DNA of 54,350 nt from Candidatus Kapaibacterium sp. (lineage in GTDB: Bacteria; Bacteroidota; Ignavibacteria; Kapaibacteriales; UBA7675): NCBI GenBank assembly GCA_028284775.1, contig JANQRB010000058.1:1-54350 (forward strand), read 5' to 3'. Made by a program: the position numbers and the translations under genes. Below the pieces are notes generated by a model, which had not been told where the DNA came from, did no database searches, and saw nothing but the letters and a program-made list of their open reading frames with translations. Positions 8,216 to 17,223 of this stretch are shown here, in pieces (the first letter of the stretch is position 1; each line of letters begins with the position of its first letter).

Positions 8216-10180
8216 TCAGGCCGCAGGCAGGCTTAGAATAAATGTCGCGCCATTATCCGGCTCGCTTTCGCAGACAATAGTGCCATCCATCATTTCCGCC
8301 AACTTTTTGACTATCCACAGACCGGCACCGGTAGAACCTTCGCCAGCGGTAGGACGCGCACTGAGACGGGTGAACTTACCGTAGAGCCTGGCCTTGTCTT
8401 CTTTCGTCAACCCGGGTCCTTCATCGCGGACTGCCACCCGGCAGTACGCACTGTCAATGGCGGCGCTGATGAATATGTTGCGCCCGGCAGGCGAGTACTT
8501 AATGGCGTTGGAAAGAAGGTTGTCCAGAATTTGACGCAAGGCCTTGCGCCCTCCACGCACCATCAGGCGTTTGTCTTTGGCTTGCAGGTGCAAACGCAGC
8601 TGTTTGTCTTTTAAGGCCGGGGTGTATTGTTTGCGCAGGTCATGTAGGAGTGGAATCAGGTTGAATTGCTCGATCTGCAGGTCGATCGCACCAGACTCGA
8701 CCATACTGATGTCGAGCAGGTCGCTGATGATGTCCGTCATTGTTCGCGCGGTGAGCTCGATTTTCGCGGCGTTGTCGCGGGCATCATCATCAAGCGGCAT
8801 TCGCCCAAGGTTCTGAGCTGTCCTGAGTATTGCCGCCAGTGGATTCTGCAAATCGTGGGCAACAATGCCGAGCAGATCGTTTTTCTCTTTGTCCAGCGTT
8901 CGCAATTGCGAATTTGCGCGCGTTAAGCGGCGATTCGATTCAGCCAGCTCGACATTCTTCAGGCGATAGATTTCTTTTTCACTGCGCGCCTGATCCAGAT
9001 CGTGCAAGGTCTGCATTTGAATGATCGATTCCTGCACCTGCTTACTGTGTAGCTCGTCGCGCAGAGTGGCATACTCTTTATAATGTCGCAGGGCCGCCGC
9101 AATGTCGCCGCGCTCTTCCAGCACGCTTGCCAATGACTGGTGGACCTTAAATAACAGGCCGGGTTCCTGCAAATCCTCCGCAATCCGCAATGCACGGTGC
9201 AAACTCGACAGGGCTTCTTCGCCCAATTGTCGCTGCATAAGGTTATCGCCGAGGCTGTGCAGCACATCGGCGGCCGCGCTCTGGTTGCCGGTTTTTTCCG
9301 CCAGGCGCAACGCATCCCGATATAGCGCTGTTGCACGCTCGTGGTCGCCGCGACCGTCCTGGACAGTGCCCATAACAGACAGCGTACTCAGCTCCACTTC
9401 CGGATCACCGAGGTGGCGCGCCCGGTCCAGGGCCTTGGCAAGACAGGAAAGGGCCCTGGTGTTGTCGCCAAGCGAATGATAAGCATAGCCCATGTTGCAA
9501 TAGGTGGCTGCTTCGCGTTGTCGATCTCGTTGAAAGCGGCCGAGACTCAGGCTCTCGCGGAAAAATTTCAAGGCGCGCTCATACTGCCCGAGAGCAAAGC
9601 ATACATTGCCGATATTGTGCGTTGCCAATACCTGCCCGTAGCGGTCGCCTTCTTTGACGTGAATATTGAGGGCTGCGAGGAAATGCTCCAGCGCTTTTTC
9701 CAGCCGCCCCAATTTGCGCAGGACATTCCCGATCGAGATATGAATCAGGCCCAGGCCGTTGCGCTCGCCGCATTCTTCCCGCAGCAGCCGGCTGCGATCG
9801 TAATAGTGCAGCGCCTGAACGTAATCACCTCTTTTCTTGGCGATCATCCCCAGATTGTGCAGAGTTTTTGCTTGCGAGACACGATCATCAAGGGCAAGAT
9901 AGAGTGCGTGCGCGTCTTCAAATTTGCGATGAGCGGCCTCCGCCTGCCCGATGATGTCGTAGCAATAGCCTAGTTGAATCGTGCTGGCGGCAATCCAGGA
10001 CTCATCCTTCAGTTCGGTGGCAATGCGCAGAGATTCCTGCGCCAGCTCCAATGCCCGCTGGGGATTGTTGCGACGGATTCGCTCGTTAAGTTCGTAGTAT
10101 TCCTCTAATACGCGTTGCGGGTTCCGGCTCTTGTCTGCCTCTGTTGCGCTTGTCGCGCGCGCAAATTCGACACTGCTCAT
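8216..10180 (-). CDS. Cytoplasmic TPR-domain sensor histidine kinase
   Basis: This 654-residue kinase has no membrane segments or signal peptide. Residues about 30-380 are a run of tetratricopeptide repeats (for example ALHYYDRSRLLREECGERNG, GNVLRKLGRLEKALEHFLAA, GYAYHSLGDNTRALSCLAKA). A coiled linker (about 385-430) follows. The kinase core has an H-box LLGIVAHDLQNPLAAILR (His about 442), an N-box DNLLSNAIKYSP, G1 VRDEGPGLTKED and G2 STGAGLWIVKKLAEMMDG. There is no receiver domain and no response regulator next to it, so it is an orphan whose partner is elsewhere. The TPR array suggests sensing by binding a cytosolic protein or peptide. It is convergent with the SprA-related gene and divergent from the DUF2279 gene. 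Confidence 0.92.
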   Translation of the reverse strand: MSSVEFARATSATEADKSRNPQRVLEEYYELNERIRRNNPQRALELAQESLRIATELKDESWIAASTIQLGYCYDIIGQAEAAHRKFEDAHALYLALDDRVSQAKTLHNLGMIAKKRGDYVQALHYYDRSRLLREECGERNGLGLIHISIGNVLRKLGRLEKALEHFLAALNIHVKEGDRYGQVLATHNIGNVCFALGQYERALKFFRESLSLGRFQRDRQREAATYCNMGYAYHSLGDNTRALSCLAKALDRARHLGDPEVELSTLSVMGTVQDGRGDHERATALYRDALRLAEKTGNQSAAADVLHSLGDNLMQRQLGEEALSSLHRALRIAEDLQEPGLLFKVHQSLASVLEERGDIAAALRHYKEYATLRDELHSKQVQESIIQMQTLHDLDQARSEKEIYRLKNVELAESNRRLTRANSQLRTLDKEKNDLLGIVAHDLQNPLAAILRTAQNLGRMPLDDDARDNAAKIELTARTMTDIISDLLDISMVESGAIDLQIEQFNLIPLLHDLRKQYTPALKDKQLRLHLQAKDKRLMVRGGRKALRQILDNLLSNAIKYSPAGRNIFISAAIDSAYCRVAVRDEGPGLTKEDKARLYGKFTRLSARPTAGEGSTGAGLWIVKKLAEMMDGTIVCESEPDNGATFILSLPAA

Positions 10181-10296
10181 TGTGGCACTAGCTTGCTGAA
10201 TAATCCCTTAGCCAAAGACCGACCATATTACCTTTTTTCCCGATGCTGTCCAACCTAAATTGACCGCTGTCCTACGCAAACACTGATAGTTTCCCA

Positions 10297-11166
10297 ATGC
10301 CCAGACAAATAGCTGCGCGTATAGTTTTGCTCACAACCATTGCCGCAATGTCCGCCGCCGGGGCCTTGCAGGGCGCACAAGATTCGACGCTTGCCCGGGG
10401 TATCGACGGCGCCCGCCTGGGGCTTGTCAGCGGACTAACGGCCGGCGGATTCGTTTATGGGCATATCCTGCAATCCGATCTGTGGTGGAAGGGGCAGCGA
10501 AGCAGTTTTCATTTTGATTGGGATCGCGACTGGAGCTACGCACTCGGAGCCGACAAGCTGGGCCATTTTTTCTTTCCCTATCTTGTCACGAATCTGTATC
10601 GGCAGGCATTCAGCTGGGCGGGTCTGGACAGCCGCAGCAGTCTGATAGCAGCCAGTACCCTGGCGCTGAGCTATCAGACCTACGTGGAAATCCGTGATGG
10701 CTTTTCGGCCGAATGGGGCTTTTCCTGGGGTGACTTCGCCGCCGATGTCCTCGGTGCCGCCTATCCCATCCTGCAGGACGATCTGCCGGCGCTGCGCATC
10801 GCTTCCTTCAAAGTCAGCTTCAATCCTTCCGAGCGCTTCAAGGCCGGCAGCAACGCCTCCATCATCGATGACTACGAAAGTATCACCCACTGGCTGAGTC
10901 TGAATGTCCATGGCATGCTGCCCGATCATCTGCGTGACTGGTATCCACCCTGGCTCAATCTTGCCGTCGGTCACAGCGTCGGCGGTCTCGACTTCGAGGG
11001 CGGCGGATTTCATAAGATTATTCTCAGCCTGGACTGGAATCTGGAAGGTCTGCCCGGCGATGGCTGGCTGTGGAATCTGCTGCGTAAAAATCTCAACTAT
11101 TACCACCTGCCGGCACCCGCTGTCCAGATACTGCCCAATGTCGTCTGGTACGGCCTGCGCATCTGA
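10297..11166 (+). CDS. DUF2279 (YfiM-like) membrane protein
   Basis: This 289-residue protein has an N-terminal signal or anchor (RIVLLTTIAAMSAAGALQGA) and the DUF2279 hallmark ALGADKLGHFFFPYLVTNLY, followed by TYVEIRDGFSAEWGFSWGDF and AADVLGAAYPIL, which are also conserved in YfiM-like proteins. Later aromatic-rich strands (YPPWLNLAVGHSVGGLDFEG, KIILSLDWNLEGLPGDGWLW) suggest an outer-membrane or membrane-embedded part. It is divergent from the TPR kinase and about 220 bases upstream of the IgGFc-binding T9SS cargo on the same strand. The function of the family is unknown. Confidence 0.8.
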   Translation: MPRQIAARIVLLTTIAAMSAAGALQGAQDSTLARGIDGARLGLVSGLTAGGFVYGHILQSDLWWKGQRSSFHFDWDRDWSYALGADKLGHFFFPYLVTNLYRQAFSWAGLDSRSSLIAASTLALSYQTYVEIRDGFSAEWGFSWGDFAADVLGAAYPILQDDLPALRIASFKVSFNPSERFKAGSNASIIDDYESITHWLSLNVHGMLPDHLRDWYPPWLNLAVGHSVGGLDFEGGGFHKIILSLDWNLEGLPGDGWLWNLLRKNLNYYHLPAPAVQILPNVVWYGLRI

Positions 11167-11388
11167 AGCGCTCTTTCATGTTTATCTTTCCTCCTTCTTT
11201 CCGTCGCTGAACCTGCGCCAGGCCGCAGCCTGCATAAAGGGAATCTCCGGCAACGCAAATTAGTCTGTATCCGATCGCCAGGCATTCTGTTAGTCCGGGA
11301 ATCACCGGGAGCGAAAACAGGTCATTGCGGCTCTTGCACGCCCATGACTCGCAGACAGCATCCCCTCGCGAACAAACACGGTATCATT

Positions 11389-13890
11389 ATGTCACAGCTT
11401 TCGCATACTTCCACTCGAATTGTTAACGGTGTCGTGACACGATGCCTCATGCTAATTTTCGGCGGCGGCGCCCTTCTGCTCACCTGCGCTTCGCAGCTCG
11501 AAGCACAAAGCCGCAACAGCCAGGGTCGCGACTTTCTCCTGACCTTCCTGCCGAATTTTCACTCTGTTTCGACGCATTCCTTCGATTCGTTGTACATCTA
11601 TATCGCATCGGAAAAGCCGACCGCCGGCAGCATAACCTATTTTGCGCGTGACGGCAGACGCGAACAGCAAAATTTCAGCATAAGCGATCCGAACGAGGTG
11701 TTTGTATTCGGCGTCTGGTACAGTGAGTTCGAGTTGGAAGGATTTAATGTCGACGAGGGACCGCGCGGCCGCACGACTTCAAACGAGGCATCGCAGGACG
11801 AGCGAGTCGCAGCCCAGAGCTTTCGCATACGGAGCGATGAGCCAATCACGGTCTACGGTCTGAATTATGCTCACCTGACGAGCGACGCTTTTCTGGCGCT
11901 GCCGGTGCCCGCGCTGGGACTGGAATATGTTGTTATGAGCTATAGCAGTGATGGTTCGAGCGGATTTTTCGGCACCCTAGGAAATAACTCCACCCCCTCG
12001 CAATTTGCCGTCATCGCTGCCGAAGACAACACCGAGGTGACGATTGTGCCCGCGGCATCGACACGAGGCGCGGGGACCGCGGTACAGCGCGTCACCCTAC
12101 AGGCGGGCGAGGTCTACCTGGTGCAGGCCCGCATCAACCGCGGTGCATTGCGACGCGATCTGACAGGCAGCCGGGTGGTAGCCACAAAACCGGTCGCCGT
12201 CTTTGCCGGTCATCAACGCGCACGAGTGCCCGTCAATGGCGACAACGCGGCGCGCGACCACCTGGTACAACATTTGCTGCCGCTGGCTACCTGGGGACGC
12301 AGCGCGATTCTCACTCCCCATCCACGGCCGATATCAGGCAGTCGCAATCAAAATGATCTGTATCGTGTTCTCGCGGCTTACGATGACACGGAAGTATTTA
12401 TCAATGGCGAATTGGCAAATCGTCTGGATGCGGGCGAATATATGCAGGCAGCCCTGAGCGAGGCCGCGCACGTCACCGCCAGCGGCCCCATCCTGGTGGC
12501 GCAATTCGAGGAGTCGACACCCGGCAACTCCGGCCCCGACGGCCGACCGCTTATCAACGGCGATCCCTTCTTTATGCTGATCCCGCCCAGTGAACAGTAT
12601 CTTGAATCCTACCGGGTCATCAATGCCCAGGTAATCGATCGGGCGGACATTCTCGATCGCCCTGCATTCGAAGAACAATTTATTACGGTCATCGTGCCGG
12701 CCAGCCATCAGCAGAGTGTCCGCCTCGACGGCCGTCTCACGGCTCAGGGACAATTTCAGGCGGTGCCCGGCTCGCCCTATGTCTATGCTCACTTCAGCGT
12801 CGAGGACGGCGTGCATACGATTACGGCGGACACCGGCGTCGGCGTTTCGGTTCAGGGCTACGGTCCCGCCAATTCTTACGGCTATATCGGCGGCATCGGC
12901 CTACGCGACCTTGCCGTACGGCTGGCCGCGCCCACTGAACTGACGATATGTGAAGGCGAAGCTACAAGCATCGATGTCCAGGTCGGCAACCTGCCGGACG
13001 ATCCGGTGTTTCGCTGGAGTCCCGCGACGGGCCTGTCCGATCCGACAGTTCTCAAGCCGATTGCCAATCCGTCCGAAACTACACGCTATACGCTCAGCGT
13101 CACCGGCGCCAACCGACCCGCTGCATCGACCTCGATCGTCGTCTCGGTGTTGCCCAGACGCAGCCTGTCGATGAATCTCCGGGGTAGTACCCGTTCTGTA
13201 CTGCCGGGCGAGCAGGTGCAGGTCCTCATCAGCTTACCGGACGGCGTGAGGCAACTAAGCACTTCGGCCAGCACGCAATCGCTCCGCGTCGTTGTCGAAC
13301 ACGATCCCGCCGCACTACAACTGCGGCAGGGCAGCGCGATCGCTGATGGCGCTTTCAAAAACTGGCGCTTCAGCATCGAAACGCCGCAGCCGCGCAATCG
13401 AATTATCATCACCGGCACCGGGGCAAATGTGAACAGCTCGAGCGCCACATTGCAATTCAGCATGGATGCCTTCGCCGTTCATAATGAGGATTTACAAACC
13501 ACGATCAGCATGCCTGATGTCCGCATCTCTCCTCCGCTGCCATGTGTCACGCTTACAGCCCCTGACCAGATGGTTCAATTCAGTGAATTCTGCCTGCGTG
13601 TTAACAGAGCCGTTACCCTGTCGCCCTTCGCCTATCGTCTGCGACAGAACGCGCCTAATCCCGTCCGCGGAGTCACAAGCATCGACTATGCAATAGCCAT
13701 GGCTGCGCAAACGAGACTTGTGATTGTTAACACACTTGGAGAAGTCGTCCTGGAGCCGGTCAACAGGTTCTTGAGTCCGGGCAGATATTCGGTAGAAGTC
13801 GCCGCGGAATCGCTACCGGCGGGCCTCTATTTTTACAAGCTGCAGTCAGGACCGTTTACTGCCACCCGAAGGATGCTTATCCAGCAGTAA
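11389..13890 (+). CDS. IgGFc-binding-domain secreted protein with T9SS sorting domain
   Basis: This protein of about 833 residues is exported. A long signal region ends around TCASQLEAQS. An IgGFc-binding N-terminal-type domain (roughly residues 30-430) begins with QGRDFLLTFLPNFHS and contains the repeated strand pattern FRIRSDEPITVYGLNY, FAVIAAEDNTEVTIVPA, GSRVVATKPVAVFAGHQRAR and LLPLATWGRSAILTP. A PKD/Ig-like module follows (TICEGEATSIDVQVGN, FRWSPATGLSDP, TTRYTLSVTG), then a cohesin-like stretch. A C-terminal T9SS type A sorting domain comes last (LRQNAPNPVRGVTSIDYAI to GLYFYKLQSG and RRMLIQQ). A likely role is surface adhesion or ligand binding after secretion; the IgG-binding name comes from the family and implies nothing about hosts. 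Upstream ATGs (11344) and a downstream one (11449) are alternative starts. Confidence 0.85.
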   Translation: MSQLSHTSTRIVNGVVTRCLMLIFGGGALLLTCASQLEAQSRNSQGRDFLLTFLPNFHSVSTHSFDSLYIYIASEKPTAGSITYFARDGRREQQNFSISDPNEVFVFGVWYSEFELEGFNVDEGPRGRTTSNEASQDERVAAQSFRIRSDEPITVYGLNYAHLTSDAFLALPVPALGLEYVVMSYSSDGSSGFFGTLGNNSTPSQFAVIAAEDNTEVTIVPAASTRGAGTAVQRVTLQAGEVYLVQARINRGALRRDLTGSRVVATKPVAVFAGHQRARVPVNGDNAARDHLVQHLLPLATWGRSAILTPHPRPISGSRNQNDLYRVLAAYDDTEVFINGELANRLDAGEYMQAALSEAAHVTASGPILVAQFEESTPGNSGPDGRPLINGDPFFMLIPPSEQYLESYRVINAQVIDRADILDRPAFEEQFITVIVPASHQQSVRLDGRLTAQGQFQAVPGSPYVYAHFSVEDGVHTITADTGVGVSVQGYGPANSYGYIGGIGLRDLAVRLAAPTELTICEGEATSIDVQVGNLPDDPVFRWSPATGLSDPTVLKPIANPSETTRYTLSVTGANRPAASTSIVVSVLPRRSLSMNLRGSTRSVLPGEQVQVLISLPDGVRQLSTSASTQSLRVVVEHDPAALQLRQGSAIADGAFKNWRFSIETPQPRNRIIITGTGANVNSSSATLQFSMDAFAVHNEDLQTTISMPDVRISPPLPCVTLTAPDQMVQFSEFCLRVNRAVTLSPFAYRLRQNAPNPVRGVTSIDYAIAMAAQTRLVIVNTLGEVVLEPVNRFLSPGRYSVEVAAESLPAGLYFYKLQSGPFTATRRMLIQQ

Positions 13891-14008
13891 GAGCGGCGAC
13901 GCACGTGCCGTCCAGCCCGGTATGCCGACCGACCTACTCAAAGCTGCCGCCGACATTCCAATGTGAGGGCAAGCCATTTTGCGGCGATCCTGTGTAGAAG
14001 GGCAAAAA

Positions 14009-14043
14009 AAATCCCCCGCCCGTTTACAACGGGCGGGGGATTT
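14009..14043 (-). terminator. Strong rho-independent terminator
   Basis: A perfect 14-bp stem (left arm starting AAATCCCCCGCC, right arm GGCGGGGGATTT) encloses a 7-base loop. Read on the minus strand it is followed at once by a run of eight T residues (complement of A at 14004-14011). It can therefore end transcription of the fossil gene at 14080-14424; on the plus strand it lies 118 bases after the IgGFc cargo and may also act there. Confidence 0.8.
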
Positions 14044-14079
14044 AACTTAACCGGCGGCTTGCCTTTTTGCGGATGCAGT

Positions 14080-14424
14080 CTACTCGTTACAAATCAGCCA
14101 CTCAATTTCACGCATCCACAGCTTCCAGATTTCTCGGTCCTGACCATAAACATTGTTCATGTTCTCTTCCAACAAGCCGCCACGGTTAACATAATTCGTG
14201 TTCACCAGCTATGCGTTCTACTCTACTCCATTTAGTCCATCCGAATCGAACACCTTCAACCAGAATACGACTCCAACACGAATTACCGATTTGCCGTTGC
14301 TCTCCTCGTCCTTCTTCGGGGCGTCATTCCAGCTCAATAATCCTCAACCGCCTACTTAGTCACCAATCCCGGTTTCAAATTCAGCATCAACTATCACGAA
14401 GGACAAGCCGGACGACCGACAAAA
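14080..14424 (-). pseudogene. Stop-riddled gene remnant
   Basis: One minus-strand frame reads as protein-like for about 110 codons but carries four in-frame stops (codons at 14356-14358, 14344-14346, 14218-14220 and 14209-14211). Readable pieces include FVIVDAEFETGIGD, SWNDAPKKDEESNGKSVIRV, VVFWLKVFDSDGLNGVE and NMNNVYGQDREIWKLWMREI, ending in ICNE and a TAG at 14080. The codons show a strong coding bias (many GAN, GTN and AAN triplets in phase). A strong terminator lies 37 bases downstream on the same strand. The family is not recognised. Because no complete frame survives, it is called a pseudogene, with modest confidence that it was once a gene. Confidence 0.4.
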
Positions 14425-14726
14425 AAGTCGGGCCGTAACCGATTCCTCTCAACACCAAGTCCAACCTAAAGTCGTTCTTACCTGCGTATAGTGGTTGCAA
14501 CCACTTCGTTCTTTTGGTTCTACCCTACATTGTATCGGCAGCCGGGCTGCCGTCTTCCGAGTTTCATACTTTCAAAGCAACGGGGTATCGAATGGTCTAT
14601 ACGCAGAATTCCTTTAATATCAAGCTCACTATTCGGCAATCGCTCATTTACTGCCCAGTAAACGATCTTGTTGCAACCAAATTGTCACCAACAAAATTTT
14701 TACGTAATTCTACGTAGTGACGTACG
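14425..14726. other. Gene-free spacer with dyads
   Basis: No credible gene is seen on either strand. The stretch is more AT-rich than the flanking genes. It holds a perfect 16-bp palindrome AGTGGTTGCAACCACT at 14490-14505, a GC-rich hairpin at 14536-14552 (arms CGGCAGCC/GGCTGCCG), and repeated TACGTA hexamers at 14701-14706 and 14711-14716 just past the end of the hybrid kinase gene. Confidence 0.5.
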
Positions 14727-17111
14727 TTATGAGTGGCGGGCGTCTCCGGCGTCGGCCAGGACCGCAGTGACGGCAGCGAGCAATTCTACCGGTGCAAAGG
14801 GTTTTGGCAGGTAATGCTGAAATCCTTCCTCCAGAAACTTCTTTTCGTCGTCCGGCATGGCGTAGGCCGTAATGGCGATTGCCGGCGTCTGCCCGGACAG
14901 TCCGCCCTCACGCATCTTGCGAAGTAACTCGACTCCATCAAGTTCGCTTTTGCCAAGGTTAATATCCATCAGAATAAGGTCGTAGCGCCCTTCAGCCGCC
15001 AGGGCAAGAGCATCCTTGCTGTTGGAGGCCGTATCGATCACACAATGCTCCCGCAGGACAGTAGCAATGTATTGCGCATTTTCCGCCAAATCGTCAATGA
15101 CAAGGACGCGGGCTTTGTCGGCCGACGAAGGGGGCGGGAGCGACGGACTTGCGGGCGTAGTGATTCCGTCATCGGTCGGAATTGCGACCGTATCATCCAC
15201 GGGAAGCTCAACCCTGAAACGGCTGCCTTCGCCCGGAGCAGACTGAACGTCAATCGAGCCGCCCATGATATTGACAAAGCGGCGCGTAATTGCGAGCCCC
15301 AGCCCCGTTCCTTCGAAGTTGCGATTTCGCCCCTGGCTTTCTTGCGAAAACGGCTCGAACAACTGCTGCAGAAATTCGGCACTCATCCCGATTCCCGTGT
15401 CCTCGACAATCAGCAGCGCACGCGGGCCATGCGCCGTACTGATCACGTTCCCCTCCACTGTCACCCCGCCTTGCTCCGTAAACTTGATGGCATTGGAGAT
15501 CAGGTTATTCAGGATCGACTCGACAAGCCGCAGATCGAGGTTAACCATAATGGGACTGTCCGACAGCTGCAAGCGCACGTAGAGGTCGTTTTCCAGGGCC
15601 AGTGCCTGCAGACCGGTAGCGACATTGTGAATTTTCTCGCGCAGATCGAAAGGTTCCGGAAACACGTCCTGCCGATCGGATTCCAGTTTGGCCAGATCGA
15701 GCACCTGGTTGAGAGTTGTTAACAAGCGGTTGCCGGAGTTCAGGATAATGTCGGCATAGGACCGGGTTTCTTCATCGCGGGATTCCAGACTCAAAACTTC
15801 GGCAAAGCCGATAATTCCGTTGAGCGGCGTTCTGATTTCATGACTCATGTTGGCAAGAAACTCCGTTTTTGCGCGGCTGGCCGCTTCCGCCGCTTCTTTG
15901 GCGGTGCGCAGTTCCTCTTCCGCCAGCTTGCGATCGGTGATGTCGCGAATCACCATCAGATACCCAAGGCGTTTACCTTCGGGATCGTGAAAAGCCGAAC
16001 TGACGGTTTCTCCGACAAAGGAAGCGCCGTTCTTGCGGCGATAGGTCAACTCTCTGGGACTCAGGAAGCGCGCCTCCTTATCCCCTTTTTGACGTCGTCC
16101 CAGCACTTCATAGTCTTCGCGGTGTTTGTAGAGCATCTTGGTGGTCATGCCAAGCAAATCTTCCAACACATAACCGAACATCGTGGTCAATGCCGGGTTG
16201 CACATTATGATCCGCCGCCGGGGATCGGTAACTACCATTCCGTCGGGAACGGCATCGAAAATGGCCTGCAACAGTATTTTCTGGTTGAGTACGTGATCTT
16301 GGGCCAGTTTGCGATCGGAAATGTCGATAAAAGTGGCCAGCACAGCCTCTTCGCCATCAAAGCTCACGATCCGGCCTGACTGCAGTACCGTGAAGACGGC
16401 TCCATTTCTGCGACGCAGGCGAAACTCTCCCTGAAAACCTCGTTTGTCACGCCTTGCCCTGCCGATTTGAGCGTTTAACTCCTCTGTATCGACATAAATT
16501 TGCGTGGCATCCTCTTTATACACCTGGACGAGTTCCATCAGCAGCAGGCGCGCCAGATCGCGATTGGCATACAGCACCTTGCCGTCGCTCACGCGTGCTA
16601 TGAGCAAGGGTACGGACAGAGACTCAACCATGCCCCAGACATCGACATTGCCGCTGTCAATTTTCTGATTCACACTGGCCTGACAGGTCAGATCCCGAGC
16701 GACGGCAAGTACATCGCCGTCATGGTACGCGGCCACACGCAACACGTACAAACCGGAACCGCCGGTAAAGAGGGAAGGCTCAGCCAAAATCTGTACCCGA
16801 CCGTCGGTCAGCACGCCGTGGATGGCAGACATAATGGAGTCACATTGGTCGGAATCAAAAATGTCGTGGATTGAAGCACCGAGAACTTCATCGGCATTCA
16901 GATGCAGACTGCCGCCGGCTGGCAGCCAGAAATCGCGGCATACGCCATTGGCATCGAAACGAAACAGGTAGTCAGGAACAACCTGTAAGAACGCGTCGTC
17001 GACGCCAGGAAGCTCGTTCCGCTCTCGCTGTTCATACTCGTCAAGACGTGCGCGCAGTGCGGCTACTTCACGCCGCAGTTCATCTGAAGACTTAGCACTG
17101 TGATTTTTCAT
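14727..17111 (-). CDS. PAS-rich hybrid sensor histidine kinase/response regulator
   Basis: This 794-residue cytoplasmic hybrid kinase has a short N-terminal coiled coil and several PAS-type sensor domains (for example DAFLQVVPDYLFRFDANGVC, LLIARVSDGKVLYANRDLAR, ILLQAIFDAVPDGMVVTDPR). PAC segments (RRRNGAVFTV, TYRRKNGASFVGETVSSAFH) occur among them. The transmitter has an H-box EFLANMSHEIRTPLNGIIGF, an N-box NNLISNAIKFTEQGG, G1 IVEDTGIGMS and G2 GTGLGLAITRRFVNIMGGSI. The C-terminal receiver has VLVIDDLAENAQ, LILMDINLG (phospho-acceptor Asp), AIAITAY and YLPKPFAP. No transmembrane segments are evident. The start at ATG 17111 follows CTAAGG at suitable spacing; the GTG at 17126 is less likely. 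There is no output regulator beside it. The signal is unknown. Confidence 0.93.
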   Translation of the reverse strand: MKNHSAKSSDELRREVAALRARLDEYEQRERNELPGVDDAFLQVVPDYLFRFDANGVCRDFWLPAGGSLHLNADEVLGASIHDIFDSDQCDSIMSAIHGVLTDGRVQILAEPSLFTGGSGLYVLRVAAYHDGDVLAVARDLTCQASVNQKIDSGNVDVWGMVESLSVPLLIARVSDGKVLYANRDLARLLLMELVQVYKEDATQIYVDTEELNAQIGRARRDKRGFQGEFRLRRRNGAVFTVLQSGRIVSFDGEEAVLATFIDISDRKLAQDHVLNQKILLQAIFDAVPDGMVVTDPRRRIIMCNPALTTMFGYVLEDLLGMTTKMLYKHREDYEVLGRRQKGDKEARFLSPRELTYRRKNGASFVGETVSSAFHDPEGKRLGYLMVIRDITDRKLAEEELRTAKEAAEAASRAKTEFLANMSHEIRTPLNGIIGFAEVLSLESRDEETRSYADIILNSGNRLLTTLNQVLDLAKLESDRQDVFPEPFDLREKIHNVATGLQALALENDLYVRLQLSDSPIMVNLDLRLVESILNNLISNAIKFTEQGGVTVEGNVISTAHGPRALLIVEDTGIGMSAEFLQQLFEPFSQESQGRNRNFEGTGLGLAITRRFVNIMGGSIDVQSAPGEGSRFRVELPVDDTVAIPTDDGITTPASPSLPPPSSADKARVLVIDDLAENAQYIATVLREHCVIDTASNSKDALALAAEGRYDLILMDINLGKSELDGVELLRKMREGGLSGQTPAIAITAYAMPDDEKKFLEEGFQHYLPKPFAPVELLAAVTAVLADAGDARHS

Positions 17112-17223
17112 TGCATACCTTAGCACGAGAAAAAACCGCTACCGGTATCCCTCGCCCCTGCTTTCGCCATTTCAATGTCCGGGGGCACCGGCAGCCGGTG
17201 ATGCCGACAGTAACCGGTCGCAG

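Noticed and set aside
14211..14438. 75-codon plus-strand frame
   Set aside because: It is the antisense shadow of the decayed minus-strand gene, whose codon bias is better.
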